Source of the DNA: an uncultured Clostridia bacterium
GTDB taxonomy: Bacteria; Bacillota; Clostridia; Oscillospirales; CAG-272
Reading direction: 5' to 3'
DNA length: 5,320 nucleotides
NCBI GenBank assembly: GCA_937934385.1
Contig: CALGZV010000344.1
Location: 1 to 5,320 of the forward strand
Shown piece after piece: positions 1 through 5,320 of this stretch. Numbering within the stretch: position 1 is the stretch's first letter; each line of letters starts with the position of its first letter. The notes below the pieces were generated by a model. It worked only from the letters and a program-made list of their open reading frames with translations. It did no database searches and was not told where the DNA came from. A program made the translations under genes and the position numbers.

Positions 1-1
1 T

Positions 2-280
2 AAGGCAGCGGTGCTTCCGCTTTCCAAGAAGCTTACTCCCGAAGCAGATGAGGTTTATACCGAGCTTTCGAAGTATTTTATGGTTGATTTTGATGAGACC
101 GGATCTATCGGCAAGAGATACCGCCGTGAAGATGAAATCGGTACGCCGTTTTGCATAACATACGATTTTGACTCTAAGGAGGACGGCTGCGTTACTGTTC
201 GTGACCGTGATACGATGGAACAGGTACGTATTCCGATCGATTCGCTCAGAACTTATATAGACGAAAAACTTGAATTTTAA
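2..280 (+). CDS. glyQS: Glycyl-tRNA synthetase (dimeric, single-chain type), C-terminal fragment
   Basis: This is the last 92 residues of glycine--tRNA ligase, the class II enzyme that attaches glycine to tRNA-Gly in the cytoplasm. The reading frame is open to the left edge of the window, so the gene starts outside; the GTG at position 11 is an internal valine codon, not a start. The fragment is the end of the anticodon-binding domain (HGTP_anticodon fold). Recognisable family signatures are [16 protein letters not shown], then [14 protein letters not shown] and [15 protein letters not shown] near the C terminus. These match the single-polypeptide alpha2 GlyRS (glyQS, often annotated glyS), not the alpha2beta2 GlyQ+GlyS enzyme. 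It ends in TAA and is followed after about 55 bp by a strong terminator, so it is probably the last gene of its transcript. It faces the permease gene convergently. Identity is secure; only the symbol varies between databases. Confidence 0.95.
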   Translation, partial: KAAVLPLSKKLTPEADEVYTELSKYFMVDFDETGSIGKRYRREDEIGTPFCITYDFDSKEDGCVTVRDRDTMEQVRIPIDSLRTYIDEKLEF

Positions 281-336
281 TCAGCAGATTAATTTCGGTG
301 TTTTCATGTGGTATTTCTGATTGTAAGTACTGTGTA

Positions 337-372
337 AAAGACGGCTGCCGCCACGAGGCGACAGCCGTCTTT
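337..372. terminator. Bidirectional Rho-independent terminator between convergent genes
   Basis: A perfect 11-bp inverted repeat, AAAGACGGCTG (337-347) and CAGCCGTCTTT (362-372), encloses an inner 4-bp stem, CGCC (349-352) with GGCG (357-360), separated by one C/A mismatch and closed by an ACGA loop (353-356). On the plus strand the stem is followed by TTTGTTTAT; on the minus strand the run is CTTTTACA. Because the A-run and T-run are part of the symmetrical stem, the structure can terminate glycyl-tRNA synthetase transcripts from the left and permease transcripts from the right. It sits in the 139-bp gap between the two convergent stop codons, as expected. Confidence 0.9.
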
Positions 373-374
373 GT

Positions 375-397
375 TTATGTTGGATTTTCAAACATAA
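375..397. repeat. Short AT-rich inverted repeat next to the terminator
   Basis: TTATGTT (375-381) and AACATAA (391-397) form a 7-bp inverted repeat with a 9-nt spacer. It lies just downstream of the permease stop codon on the minus strand and just beyond the strong terminator on the plus strand. It has low GC and no flanking U-tract of its own, so it would be a weak hairpin. It may protect or trim the permease mRNA end, or it may be chance in an AT-rich spacer. Confidence 0.25.
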
Positions 398-419
398 GCA
401 CCCCGGAAGTTTAACTGAA

Positions 420-1403
420 TTACTGCTCGGATTTAAAATGCCAGTTCGGAAAACGCTTTTCCATAGCTTCGTTTCCGTATATATCATCGATAAAAAGCTG
501 TATTTTATTTTCTGCCGGTACGCCATTCAGACGATTCTGCCACCTCGATAATACAGCTACGGTTACAAGCAGATTGACCGCCATAAAAATGCTTAATATA
601 ATGCATGCTGTTTTCCATCCGGCGTGCTGCATTGATTCAAGCAGCTTTAAAAGCGGAGGAAAAATAATTTTTACAAAAACAACACCGAGAATTCCCCACA
701 TTACAGACATGGACAGGCTTATTCTTCCGTCAATATTCAGAAAATGGCCGTGGTAATTCCATGAGGTAGATGAAAAACAGGATTCCTGAAACAGGCTTGA
801 AAAATATTCTATCAGCGAGCCTGTAACAGCATATGTAAAGAACTGAAACCACATCTTTTTCTTTTCGATCGAAAAAGATATAATGTACATTGCGATTGCA
901 CCGATTCCGTAAATTATGCAAAACGGTCCCCATATCGTAGCGACATGATCTTCCCACACGCCTTTTCGTATTACATTCCAGACACCTTCAAGCAGAAAGC
1001 CGGCTACGCTTCCGAATATGAACAGCCAGAAAAGGGAAGAATACGTGACCGGATAAGCTCCTTTATGATTTTTTCCGTCAGTAGATACATATTCGTTATT
1101 TTCCGGATAATCAGATTCTGAATCTGGTTTTATTGTTTCTTCATCATGTCTGTTTCTGCCGTTATTAGTAATTTCGTAGTCGCAGGGTATCAGATTATTA
1201 AGTACAGATGTTATGCCTTGAGATTCATCTGTATGAGATTCTTCAGTAAGATTATCAGTCTGATTTATTTCAATGGCATCAGAATCTGTGACGGTGCCTG
1301 ATTCTGACAAAATATCATTAAATTCGCACTTATTTTTGCATGGTTCCGGTTGTTCAGGTATAATTAAAATGTTATTCGCCGCGTTTGCTTCATTTTTTTT
1401 CAT
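420..1403 (-). CDS. Putative ABC-transporter permease (CmpB family, PF06541) with acidic N-terminal extension
   Basis: This 327-residue membrane protein has about five hydrophobic segments at residues 121-144, 154-178, 184-206, 227-256 and 264-287. The core resembles PF06541 (ABC_trans_CmpB): FWLFIFGSVAGFLLEGVWN in helix 1, IWGPFCIIYGIGAI in helix 2, an EYFSSLF stretch in helix 3, then SWNYHGHFLNIDGRISLSM and a WG-containing helix 4. The tail ends with FIDDIYGNEAMEKRFPNWHF, similar to the C termini of clostridial family members. Its transported substrate is unknown and no ATPase partner is in the window. Residues 1-118 are hydrophilic, rich in D, E, N, S and T, with cysteines at 22, 26 and 74; most relatives begin close to helix 1. 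No in-frame ATG exists between residue 1 and 172, so the extension is probably real. The start ATG (1403-1401) is preceded by GAAAGGA, but with a long 13-nt gap. Family call is good; function is unknown. Confidence 0.8.
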   Translation of the reverse strand: MKKNEANAANNILIIPEQPEPCKNKCEFNDILSESGTVTDSDAIEINQTDNLTEESHTDESQGITSVLNNLIPCDYEITNNGRNRHDEETIKPDSESDYPENNEYVSTDGKNHKGAYPVTYSSLFWLFIFGSVAGFLLEGVWNVIRKGVWEDHVATIWGPFCIIYGIGAIAMYIISFSIEKKKMWFQFFTYAVTGSLIEYFSSLFQESCFSSTSWNYHGHFLNIDGRISLSMSVMWGILGVVFVKIIFPPLLKLLESMQHAGWKTACIILSIFMAVNLLVTVAVLSRWQNRLNGVPAENKIQLFIDDIYGNEAMEKRFPNWHFKSEQ

Positions 1404-1416
1404 TGACGTGACAAAT

Positions 1417-1423
1417 TCCTTTC
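1417..1423 (-). promoter_or_regulatory. Ribosome binding site candidate for the permease gene
   Basis: On the minus strand GAAAGGA precedes the permease ATG with a 13-nt gap, longer than the usual 5-9 nt. It is the only purine-rich SD-like site near this start. No other in-frame ATG lies between it and the membrane domain, so it supports the chosen start in spite of the spacing. Confidence 0.45.
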
Positions 1424-1427
1424 AATA

Positions 1428-1449
1428 ACGGAAGATCCGGATATTCCGT
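1428..1449. promoter_or_regulatory. 22-bp near-perfect palindrome, possible operator for the permease gene
   Basis: Half-sites ACGGAAGATCC (1428-1438) and GGATATTCCGT (1439-1449) are inverted copies that match at 10 of 11 positions, with no spacer. The site lies 25-46 bp upstream of the permease start codon in the 137-bp gap between the activase genes and the permease, and it overlaps the best promoter-like -10 candidate. A spacerless dyad of this length fits a site for a dimeric regulator better than a terminator, because no U-tract follows on either strand. No regulator gene is in the window, so the binding protein is unknown. Confidence 0.4.
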
Positions 1450-1475
1450 ATATTGCATTGCTGAAACACTGATAA
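1447..1475 (-). promoter_or_regulatory. Weak sigma-A-like promoter candidate for the permease gene
   Basis: On the minus strand TTATCA (1475-1470) and TATACG (1452-1447) are separated by 17 bp and each match the sigma-A consensus at 4 of 6 positions. The -10 element runs into the 22-bp palindrome, an arrangement that would suit repression. The stretch 1404-1540 holds no gene, and this is the best promoter-like pair I see there. Matches this weak occur by chance in AT-rich DNA. Confidence 0.2.
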
Positions 1476-1540
1476 AATACAGTTTGTAAACCGGGTATTT
1501 CCTTTGATACAATATACAAAAACATCGGAATGCAAGAACA

Positions 1541-2842
1541 CTATATTGTTTGGGCTGTTTGGACGGTCGTATCGGTATTATGCTTCTCCGATCCTGCTTT
1601 CTTGTTAAGATTTTCAGAAGCTACAGCGAGCATGAGCTTTATCCGGTTTTCCTGGTTGACTGCTGTTGCACCGGGATCGTAGTCGATCGGTACAATATTG
1701 GCGTCGGGATAACGTTCTCTTATCTTTCTTGTCATGCCTTTGCCGGCTATATGATTCGGAAGGCATCCGAATGGCTGAACACATACAATGTTTTCATATC
1801 CAAGCTCGATAAGCTCTGCCATTTCGGCAGTAAGAAGCCATCCCTCGCCCATTTTACAGCCGCGGCTGATTATTCCTTCGGTCAGCGTTGTAACATGCCG
1901 GAAGCTTGACGGTACGGTAAATCCGTGATCTCCGACAGCCCGGTTTATTTTTGATTTGATCCCTTCAAGATAGTGTCTGGCGGCTTTGCGGACTATAAGC
2001 GCTTTGCGGCTTCCTCCGTAAAGTGTATAATCGTCTATTCCTGCCTGCATGGAATAGAGCAGGAAGTCGAGAAGTCCCGGGACCATGACCTCGCAGCCCT
2101 GATCCGCAAGGAATTTTTCAAGTCCGTTGTTGCCGAGCGGGGAGAATTTAACATATATCTCGCCGACAATGCCTACTCGGATACGGGTTTCGTTTCGTCT
2201 CGGTATTGCCTCAAAATCTGCGGCTATCTTATCAAGAGTTGAAGTAAAGCTTTTTCCTGAAAGACACTTTCCGTATTTGAAGCTTTCGGTCAGCTTTGCC
2301 GTCCAATTTTCTATAAGGCGGTCGCTGTCTCCGGAATTTATTTCATACGGCCTTGTCTGATTACCGAGAAGCATCAGAAGATCGCCGTATGCTATTGCAG
2401 CCATTCCGCACCGTATCATCGGCAATGTTATTTCGAATCCGTCTCCGGGATTTTTAAAGCCGCTGAAGTTAAGCGACAGTACCGGAACATATTCAAATCC
2501 GTTGCGGTCGAGAGCTTTTCTCAGCAGATGTATGTAATTTGACGCGCGGCATCCGCCTCCGGTCTGGAACAGCATCAGTGTAACTTTGTGCGGATCGTAT
2601 CTTCCGCTTTTGAGGGCTTCCATAAACTGTCCGATAACAAGCAGCGCGGGATAGCAAGTGTCATTGTGAACCGACCGAAGCCCTTCATCAACGACTATAC
2701 GGTCTGTGTTTTTAAGTATTTCAACTTTGTATCCGAAATTGCCGAAGATACGGACAAGGAAATCCCAGTGTATAGGGAGCATATTCGGTATAAGTATGGT
2801 ATGCTCCTTCTTCATCTCCTTGGTGAACGGTATTTGGTTCAT
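1541..2842 (-). CDS. 2-hydroxyacyl-CoA dehydratase-like protein (C-terminal part of the giant activase family), segment C
   Basis: This 433-residue protein corresponds to the C-terminal portion normally fused behind two BcrAD ATPase domains and DUF2229 in a ~1400-residue clostridial protein. Family stretches are FTKEMKKEHTILIPNMLP (6-23), NDTCYPALLVIGQF (60-73), LFQTGGGCRASNY (91-103), RVGIVGEIYVKFSPLGNNG (222-240), GCKMGEGW (328-335), VQPFGCLPNH (355-364) and VPIDYDPGAT (384-393). C63, C98, C329 and C360 sit in conserved contexts and may ligate an iron-sulfur cluster, by analogy with HgdB-type component D; that is inference. The start follows the TGA of segment B by 58 nt, with only a weak GAAAGAG nine bases ahead. 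In frame before it, back to a TAG at 2869-2867, the codons read NKKKEILY, which resembles the linker of fused relatives. The last ~20 residues are polar and not family-like. Domain identity is strong; the biochemical reaction is unknown. Confidence 0.85.
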   Translation of the reverse strand: MNQIPFTKEMKKEHTILIPNMLPIHWDFLVRIFGNFGYKVEILKNTDRIVVDEGLRSVHNDTCYPALLVIGQFMEALKSGRYDPHKVTLMLFQTGGGCRASNYIHLLRKALDRNGFEYVPVLSLNFSGFKNPGDGFEITLPMIRCGMAAIAYGDLLMLLGNQTRPYEINSGDSDRLIENWTAKLTESFKYGKCLSGKSFTSTLDKIAADFEAIPRRNETRIRVGIVGEIYVKFSPLGNNGLEKFLADQGCEVMVPGLLDFLLYSMQAGIDDYTLYGGSRKALIVRKAARHYLEGIKSKINRAVGDHGFTVPSSFRHVTTLTEGIISRGCKMGEGWLLTAEMAELIELGYENIVCVQPFGCLPNHIAGKGMTRKIRERYPDANIVPIDYDPGATAVNQENRIKLMLAVASENLNKKAGSEKHNTDTTVQTAQTI

Positions 2843-2861
2843 ATACAGGATCTCTTTCTTT

Positions 2862-2900
2862 TTATTCTACAGATTTATCTGTGATTTTATAACCAGTCAT
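2862..2900 (-). other. 12-codon mini-ORF or linker remnant between segments B and C
   Basis: Directly after the TGA of segment B, in the same frame and with no spacing, comes an ATG opening MTGYKITDKSVE and a TAA; segment C starts 19 nt later. It has no SD of its own, so it could be made only by re-initiation. The simplest view is that it is leftover linker of an ancestral fused gene. A tiny coupling peptide that carries ribosomes towards the segment C start is an alternative. I do not propose it as an established gene. Confidence 0.25.
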
Positions 2901-3902
2901 TCAGATCGTCGCAAAAAGACTGCGCAGACGTATCTTTACTGCTCCAAGATTTGTAATTTCGTCTATCTTGATCTGAGTATAAATGCGTCCGCCGCTTTCG
3001 AGTATCGAGCGGACCTCATCTGTTGTTACAGCGTCGACTCCGCATCCGAATGAGACGAGCTGTACAAGGTTGAGCTTGGGATGCGCGGCGGCGTTTTCCG
3101 TAACATATTTAGCGGCACAGTACATGCGGCTGTGATATGTCCACTGATTCAATACACCGACGTCAAATTTCGGCACGAGCGCGCTTACAGCGTCCTCACT
3201 GACAACTGCCGCGCCGAGATCGCATATCAGGGTATCGATTCCGTGATTTACCTCGCTGTCGATATGGTACGGTCTGCCTGCAAGAACTATTACAGACATG
3301 TCTGCTTCGTACGCCTGCTGCAGGATCTTTGCCCCTTCATCGCGTATACGCTCCATATATGCCTCGTATTCAGCGTATGCGGCATTTGCGGCCGATTTGA
3401 CTTCTTTTAAGGTTATACCGTCAAAATATTTTGCCAGTATTTTTGTGAAGTGATTTATAAAATCATTTTTGCGGTGAATCCCGACATAATCGTTTATAAA
3501 TGTTACCTTTTCAGGGAACCGCATATTTGCATTTATAAGCTCAGGGTAATATGCAACGACAGGGCAGTTGTAATGATTATCGCCTTTTCCTTCATCGACG
3601 TTGTATGACATGCACGGATAGAAGATTGTTTCGATCCCTTTGCTCACAAGATCCTGTATATGGCCGTGTATCAGCTTTGCAGGATAGCATGCGGTATCCG
3701 ACGGAATCGTTTTCTGACCGAGCAGGTACAGTTCGCGAGATGAATGCGATGATCTGACAACTTCAAATCCGAGCTTTGTAAACATCGTATGCCAGAACGG
3801 ATAAAGCTCATACATGTTAAGTCCCATCGGTATGCCTATTTTACCGCGGCTGCCCGGCTCCGGCTTATATGAATCAAGAAGCTTGTTTTTTACCTCGAAC
3901 AT
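2901..3902 (-). CDS. DUF2229 acyl-CoA dehydratase activase-related protein, segment B
   Basis: This 333-residue protein matches the DUF2229 module (PF09989) that in the usual fused protein follows the second BcrAD ATPase. Signatures are KIGIPMGLNMYELYPFWHTM (21-40), TIPSDTACYPAKLIHGHI (65-82), FYPCMSYN (94-101), HYNCPVVAYYPELI (110-123), LAGRPYHIDSEVNHG (207-221), SFGCGVDAVTTDEV (284-297) and DEITNLGAVKIRLRSL (314-329). C72, C97, C113 and C287 lie in conserved motifs and may bind an iron-sulfur centre; this is inferred. I chose the ATG at 3902 because GGAAG stands 8 nt ahead. The frame is open to an ATG at 4034, but codons before about residue -9 translate segment A's C terminus out of frame and look nothing like the family. 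The gene overlaps the end of segment A by 13 nt in the -1 frame. Immediately upstream codons (ARSEDLN) still look like the fused linker. Confidence 0.85.
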   Translation of the reverse strand: MFEVKNKLLDSYKPEPGSRGKIGIPMGLNMYELYPFWHTMFTKLGFEVVRSSHSSRELYLLGQKTIPSDTACYPAKLIHGHIQDLVSKGIETIFYPCMSYNVDEGKGDNHYNCPVVAYYPELINANMRFPEKVTFINDYVGIHRKNDFINHFTKILAKYFDGITLKEVKSAANAAYAEYEAYMERIRDEGAKILQQAYEADMSVIVLAGRPYHIDSEVNHGIDTLICDLGAAVVSEDAVSALVPKFDVGVLNQWTYHSRMYCAAKYVTENAAAHPKLNLVQLVSFGCGVDAVTTDEVRSILESGGRIYTQIKIDEITNLGAVKIRLRSLFATI

Positions 3903-5320
3903 ATTGAGATCTTCCGATCTTGCTTCTTTCCGGAAACCATTTTTTCGCAGCGGTTTCCGCCGATAAACCTTCGGGTATTTTCTCCGTCGGTTTTGTCTGA
4001 TCCGGAACTGAATGTGTTGATCGTCAGGCTGCAATGATTCTGACAGCCGTTGCAGGTGGTCATTTTTACGTTATGTACAAGACTGTCAAGCTCTGATTCC
4101 GAGAGGATCGTACTTGCTGTGAGACCGTCACGCTGTGCGCGGGATTGCGCGTAGAGAGCGGCCCCGTAAGCGCCCATGATTCCGGCGATCGACGGTCTTA
4201 TTACTTCATGTCCCACTTCGCGTTCGAATGCGCGAAGCACTGCGTCATTGAGGAAGGTGCCTCCCTGAACGACAATATGCTCTCCGAGTTCTTCGGGAGA
4301 AGCTATTCTTATTACTTTGTAGAGTGCGTTTTTGACAACGCTCACTGAAAGTCCTGCCGAGATATTTCCGATGGATGCTCCGTCTTTCTGTGCCTGCTTA
4401 ACAGAGGAATTCATGAACACTGTGCAGCGTGAGCCGAGATCGACTGGATTGTCTGCGCTGAGTCCGAGCTTTGAAAATTCTTCGATACTGTATCCGAGAG
4501 CGCCCGCAAAGGTTTGCAGGAACGATCCGCAGCCGGACGAGCATGCTTCGTTGAGAAATATGTTGTCGATGGCGCCGTTTCGTATCTTAAAGCATTTTAT
4601 ATCCTGGCCGCCTATATCGATTATAAAGCTTACATCGGGCTGAAAGCGGTGCGCGGCTGTGAAGTGTGCAACAGTTTCGACGATTCCGTAATCAAGTCTG
4701 AAAGCGCTTTTTATCATATCCTCGCCGTAGCCGGTAACGGCGCTGGCACGGATTTTTGCATTTTTAAAGCTTCGGATAAAGTTCAGAATAAAATTCCGCA
4801 CAAACGGAACCGGATTACCGCCGTTAGGCAGATATTCTGAACACAGAATATTTCCGTCACTGTCTGTCGCGACGGCTTTTACCGTCGTCGAGCCGGCGTC
4901 AATACCTATATATGCGTCTCCCGTATAACCCGTGTCGCCTGTTATATCTACACTGGATCGGGCATGTCTTTCCTTGAATTTCTCGTAGTCTTCGGGAGAG
5001 TCGAAAAGCGGTAAACAACTGCGGTAGCCTCCGAGCGGAACAAAGCTTTCCATAAGGGATATCGCATCGTCAAGTTTTATTCCGGAATCTGCGAGCAGGG
5101 CGGCTCCTATGGCAACGTAATAAAGCGAATGTTCGGGAAGAGTTCCTTTTACCCCGATAGTTTTATCAAACGCCGCCCGAAGCTGATCCATAAATGTGAG
5201 GGGGCCTCCGAGATATACGACGTTTCCGCATATCTCACGCCCTTGAGCGAGTCCGGCAACCGTCTGATTGACAACTGCACCGAGAATACTTGCGCAGCTA
5301 TCGGGCTTTTGCGCGCCCTG
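3890..5320 (-). CDS. Acyl-CoA dehydratase activase (BcrAD/BadF/HgdC-type ATPase), segment A, N terminus outside the window
   Basis: 476 residues are visible and the frame is open to the right edge, so the start is missing; the ATG at 5191 is internal, since codons before it read GNVVYLGGPLTF, a family motif. Residues 1 to about 75 are the end of a first ASKHA-type ATPase domain, closing with YYVAIGAALLA. A complete second domain follows: phosphate loop IGIDAGSTTVK (138-148), GYGED (197-201), IIDIGGQDIKCF (233-244), NEACSSGCGSF (257-267), SRCTVFMNSS (297-306) and VVQGGTFLNDAVLRAF (350-365). C260 and C299 correspond to the cysteines that in HgdC hold a [4Fe-4S] cluster bridging the dimer. A Cys-rich module CNGCQNHC (423-430) and GGNRCEK (454-460) ends the homology. 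The expected job is ATP-driven low-potential electron transfer to a dehydratase-like partner, presumably segments B and C. The final residues QDRKISICSR come from the frame change relative to fused relatives. Confidence 0.9.
   Translation of the reverse strand, partial: QGAQKPDSCASILGAVVNQTVAGLAQGREICGNVVYLGGPLTFMDQLRAAFDKTIGVKGTLPEHSLYYVAIGAALLADSGIKLDDAISLMESFVPLGGYRSCLPLFDSPEDYEKFKERHARSSVDITGDTGYTGDAYIGIDAGSTTVKAVATDSDGNILCSEYLPNGGNPVPFVRNFILNFIRSFKNAKIRASAVTGYGEDMIKSAFRLDYGIVETVAHFTAAHRFQPDVSFIIDIGGQDIKCFKIRNGAIDNIFLNEACSSGCGSFLQTFAGALGYSIEEFSKLGLSADNPVDLGSRCTVFMNSSVKQAQKDGASIGNISAGLSVSVVKNALYKVIRIASPEELGEHIVVQGGTFLNDAVLRAFEREVGHEVIRPSIAGIMGAYGAALYAQSRAQRDGLTASTILSESELDSLVHNVKMTTCNGCQNHCSLTINTFSSGSDKTDGENTRRFIGGNRCEKMVSGKKQDRKISICSR
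3911..3915 (-). promoter_or_regulatory. SD-like site deciding the start of segment B
   Basis: GGAAG on the minus strand stands 8 nt before the ATG at 3902, a normal spacing. It lies inside the final codons of segment A, so ribosomes finishing A at the TAA (3892-3890) would be close to the B start, as in translational coupling. It supports, but does not prove, that B is translated as a separate protein. Confidence 0.45.

Larger units (their letters stand above)
1541..5320 (-). other. Split giant activase locus: segments A, B and C collinear with one ~1400-residue family protein
   Basis: The three consecutive minus-strand frames follow the domain order of the large clostridial 2-hydroxyglutaryl-CoA dehydratase activase-like protein: BcrAD ATPase 1 (end only), BcrAD ATPase 2, Cys-rich module, DUF2229, dehydratase-like domain. 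No domain appears missing or internally broken. The breaks fall in linkers: a -1 frame change with overlapping stop and start at 3890-3902, and a stop plus 58-nt gap at 2843-2900. Either this lineage carries a three-gene operon made by fission, or one or both breaks are recent mutations or sequence errors. The comparison with fused relatives is from remembered family architecture, not from an alignment. Confidence 0.7.

Noticed and set aside
281..526. 81-codon minus-strand open frame running through the terminator into the permease end
   Set aside because: It covers the terminator hairpin and the 3' end of the permease in another frame. Its translation is low in family-like features, so I treat it as chance.
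1477..1494. Small hairpin CGGTT-TACA-AACTG then TATTTTAT on the minus strand as terminator of the activase genes
   Set aside because: The stem has only 5 bp including a G-U pair and the T-run is interrupted, so it is too weak to call. Read-through into the permease remains possible.
1519..1537. GCAT-TCCG-ATGT followed by TTTT on the minus strand just after the segment C stop
   Set aside because: The stem is 3-4 bp, well below what an intrinsic terminator needs.
1550..1909. 119-codon open frame on the plus strand opposite segment C
   Set aside because: It is antisense to a strongly family-like coding sequence. Its product has no recognisable domain and no convincing SD, as expected for a shadow frame.
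2901..2903. In-frame TGA followed by 12 sense codons as a possible selenocysteine or readthrough site
   Set aside because: The next in-frame stop comes after 12 codons and segment C is in another frame, so readthrough would not join the domains. No conserved Cys/Sec position or clear SECIS-like hairpin was seen.
3081..3410. 109-codon open frame on the plus strand opposite the DUF2229 segment
   Set aside because: Antisense to conserved motifs such as LAGRPYH. The predicted product is Cys/Ile/Tyr-rich with no family resemblance.
3940..3945. A6 run as a programmed -1 ribosomal frameshift site joining A to B
   Set aside because: The 0-frame codons GAA AAA ATG do not form a canonical slippery heptamer and I see no strong downstream hairpin. 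I keep it only as an alternative, not as a feature.
4332..4840. Two overlapping plus-strand open frames (103 and 108 codons) opposite the ATPase segment
   Set aside because: Both are shadows of the well-supported minus-strand ATPase domain with its DAGSTT and NEACSSGCGSF motifs. Neither shows a domain or start signal of its own.

Overview
The window looks like a piece of a low-to-moderate GC anaerobic Firmicute of class Clostridia, probably Oscillospiraceae/Ruminococcaceae-like. Three things suggest this: the single-chain (eukaryote-like) glycyl-tRNA synthetase, a CmpB-type (PF06541) membrane protein, and the very large acyl-CoA dehydratase activase family that is typical of gut Clostridia. 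The taxonomic call is an inference from gene content, not from a marker search.

Layout from left to right. (1) Positions 2-280 on the plus strand are the last 92 codons of glycyl-tRNA synthetase. (2) Positions 281-419 are a convergent intergenic stretch holding one strong, symmetrical intrinsic terminator (337-372) that can serve both strands. (3) Positions 420-1403 on the minus strand encode a five-helix putative ABC-transporter permease (CmpB family) with an unusual acidic N-terminal extension of about 115 residues. (4) Positions 1404-1540 are a 137-bp gap with a 22-bp near-perfect palindrome and a weak promoter-like pair in front of the permease gene. (5) Positions 1541 to the right edge, minus strand, carry three consecutive reading frames, called A, B and C here (3890-5320, 2901-3902, 1541-2842). 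Together they make up most of what is usually one giant protein of roughly 1400 residues.

A holds the end of one BcrAD/BadF-type ATPase domain, a complete second ATPase domain with the cysteines expected to hold a [4Fe-4S] cluster, and a small Cys-rich module. B is the DUF2229 domain. C is the 2-hydroxyacyl-CoA-dehydratase-like C-terminal domain. By analogy with HgdC/HgdAB, the ATPase part would use ATP to drive low-potential electrons onto an iron-sulfur centre in the DUF2229 and dehydratase-like parts. The substrate and true reaction of this large family are not established.

The main oddity is that the giant gene is broken twice, both times exactly in a linker between domains, while every domain inside looks undamaged. 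The A/B break is a -1 frame change with a 13-nt gene overlap and an SD-like GGAAG before B. The B/C break is a TGA, a 58-nt gap that still looks like remnant linker coding, and then a new ATG. This can be read as gene fission into a coupled three-gene operon, as early pseudogenisation, or (for A/B) as a sequencing or assembly indel. An 11-base match to a common Illumina adapter lies right at the A/B junction, so the last option needs a check against reads. I saw no tRNA or rRNA gene, CRISPR array or insertion sequence.
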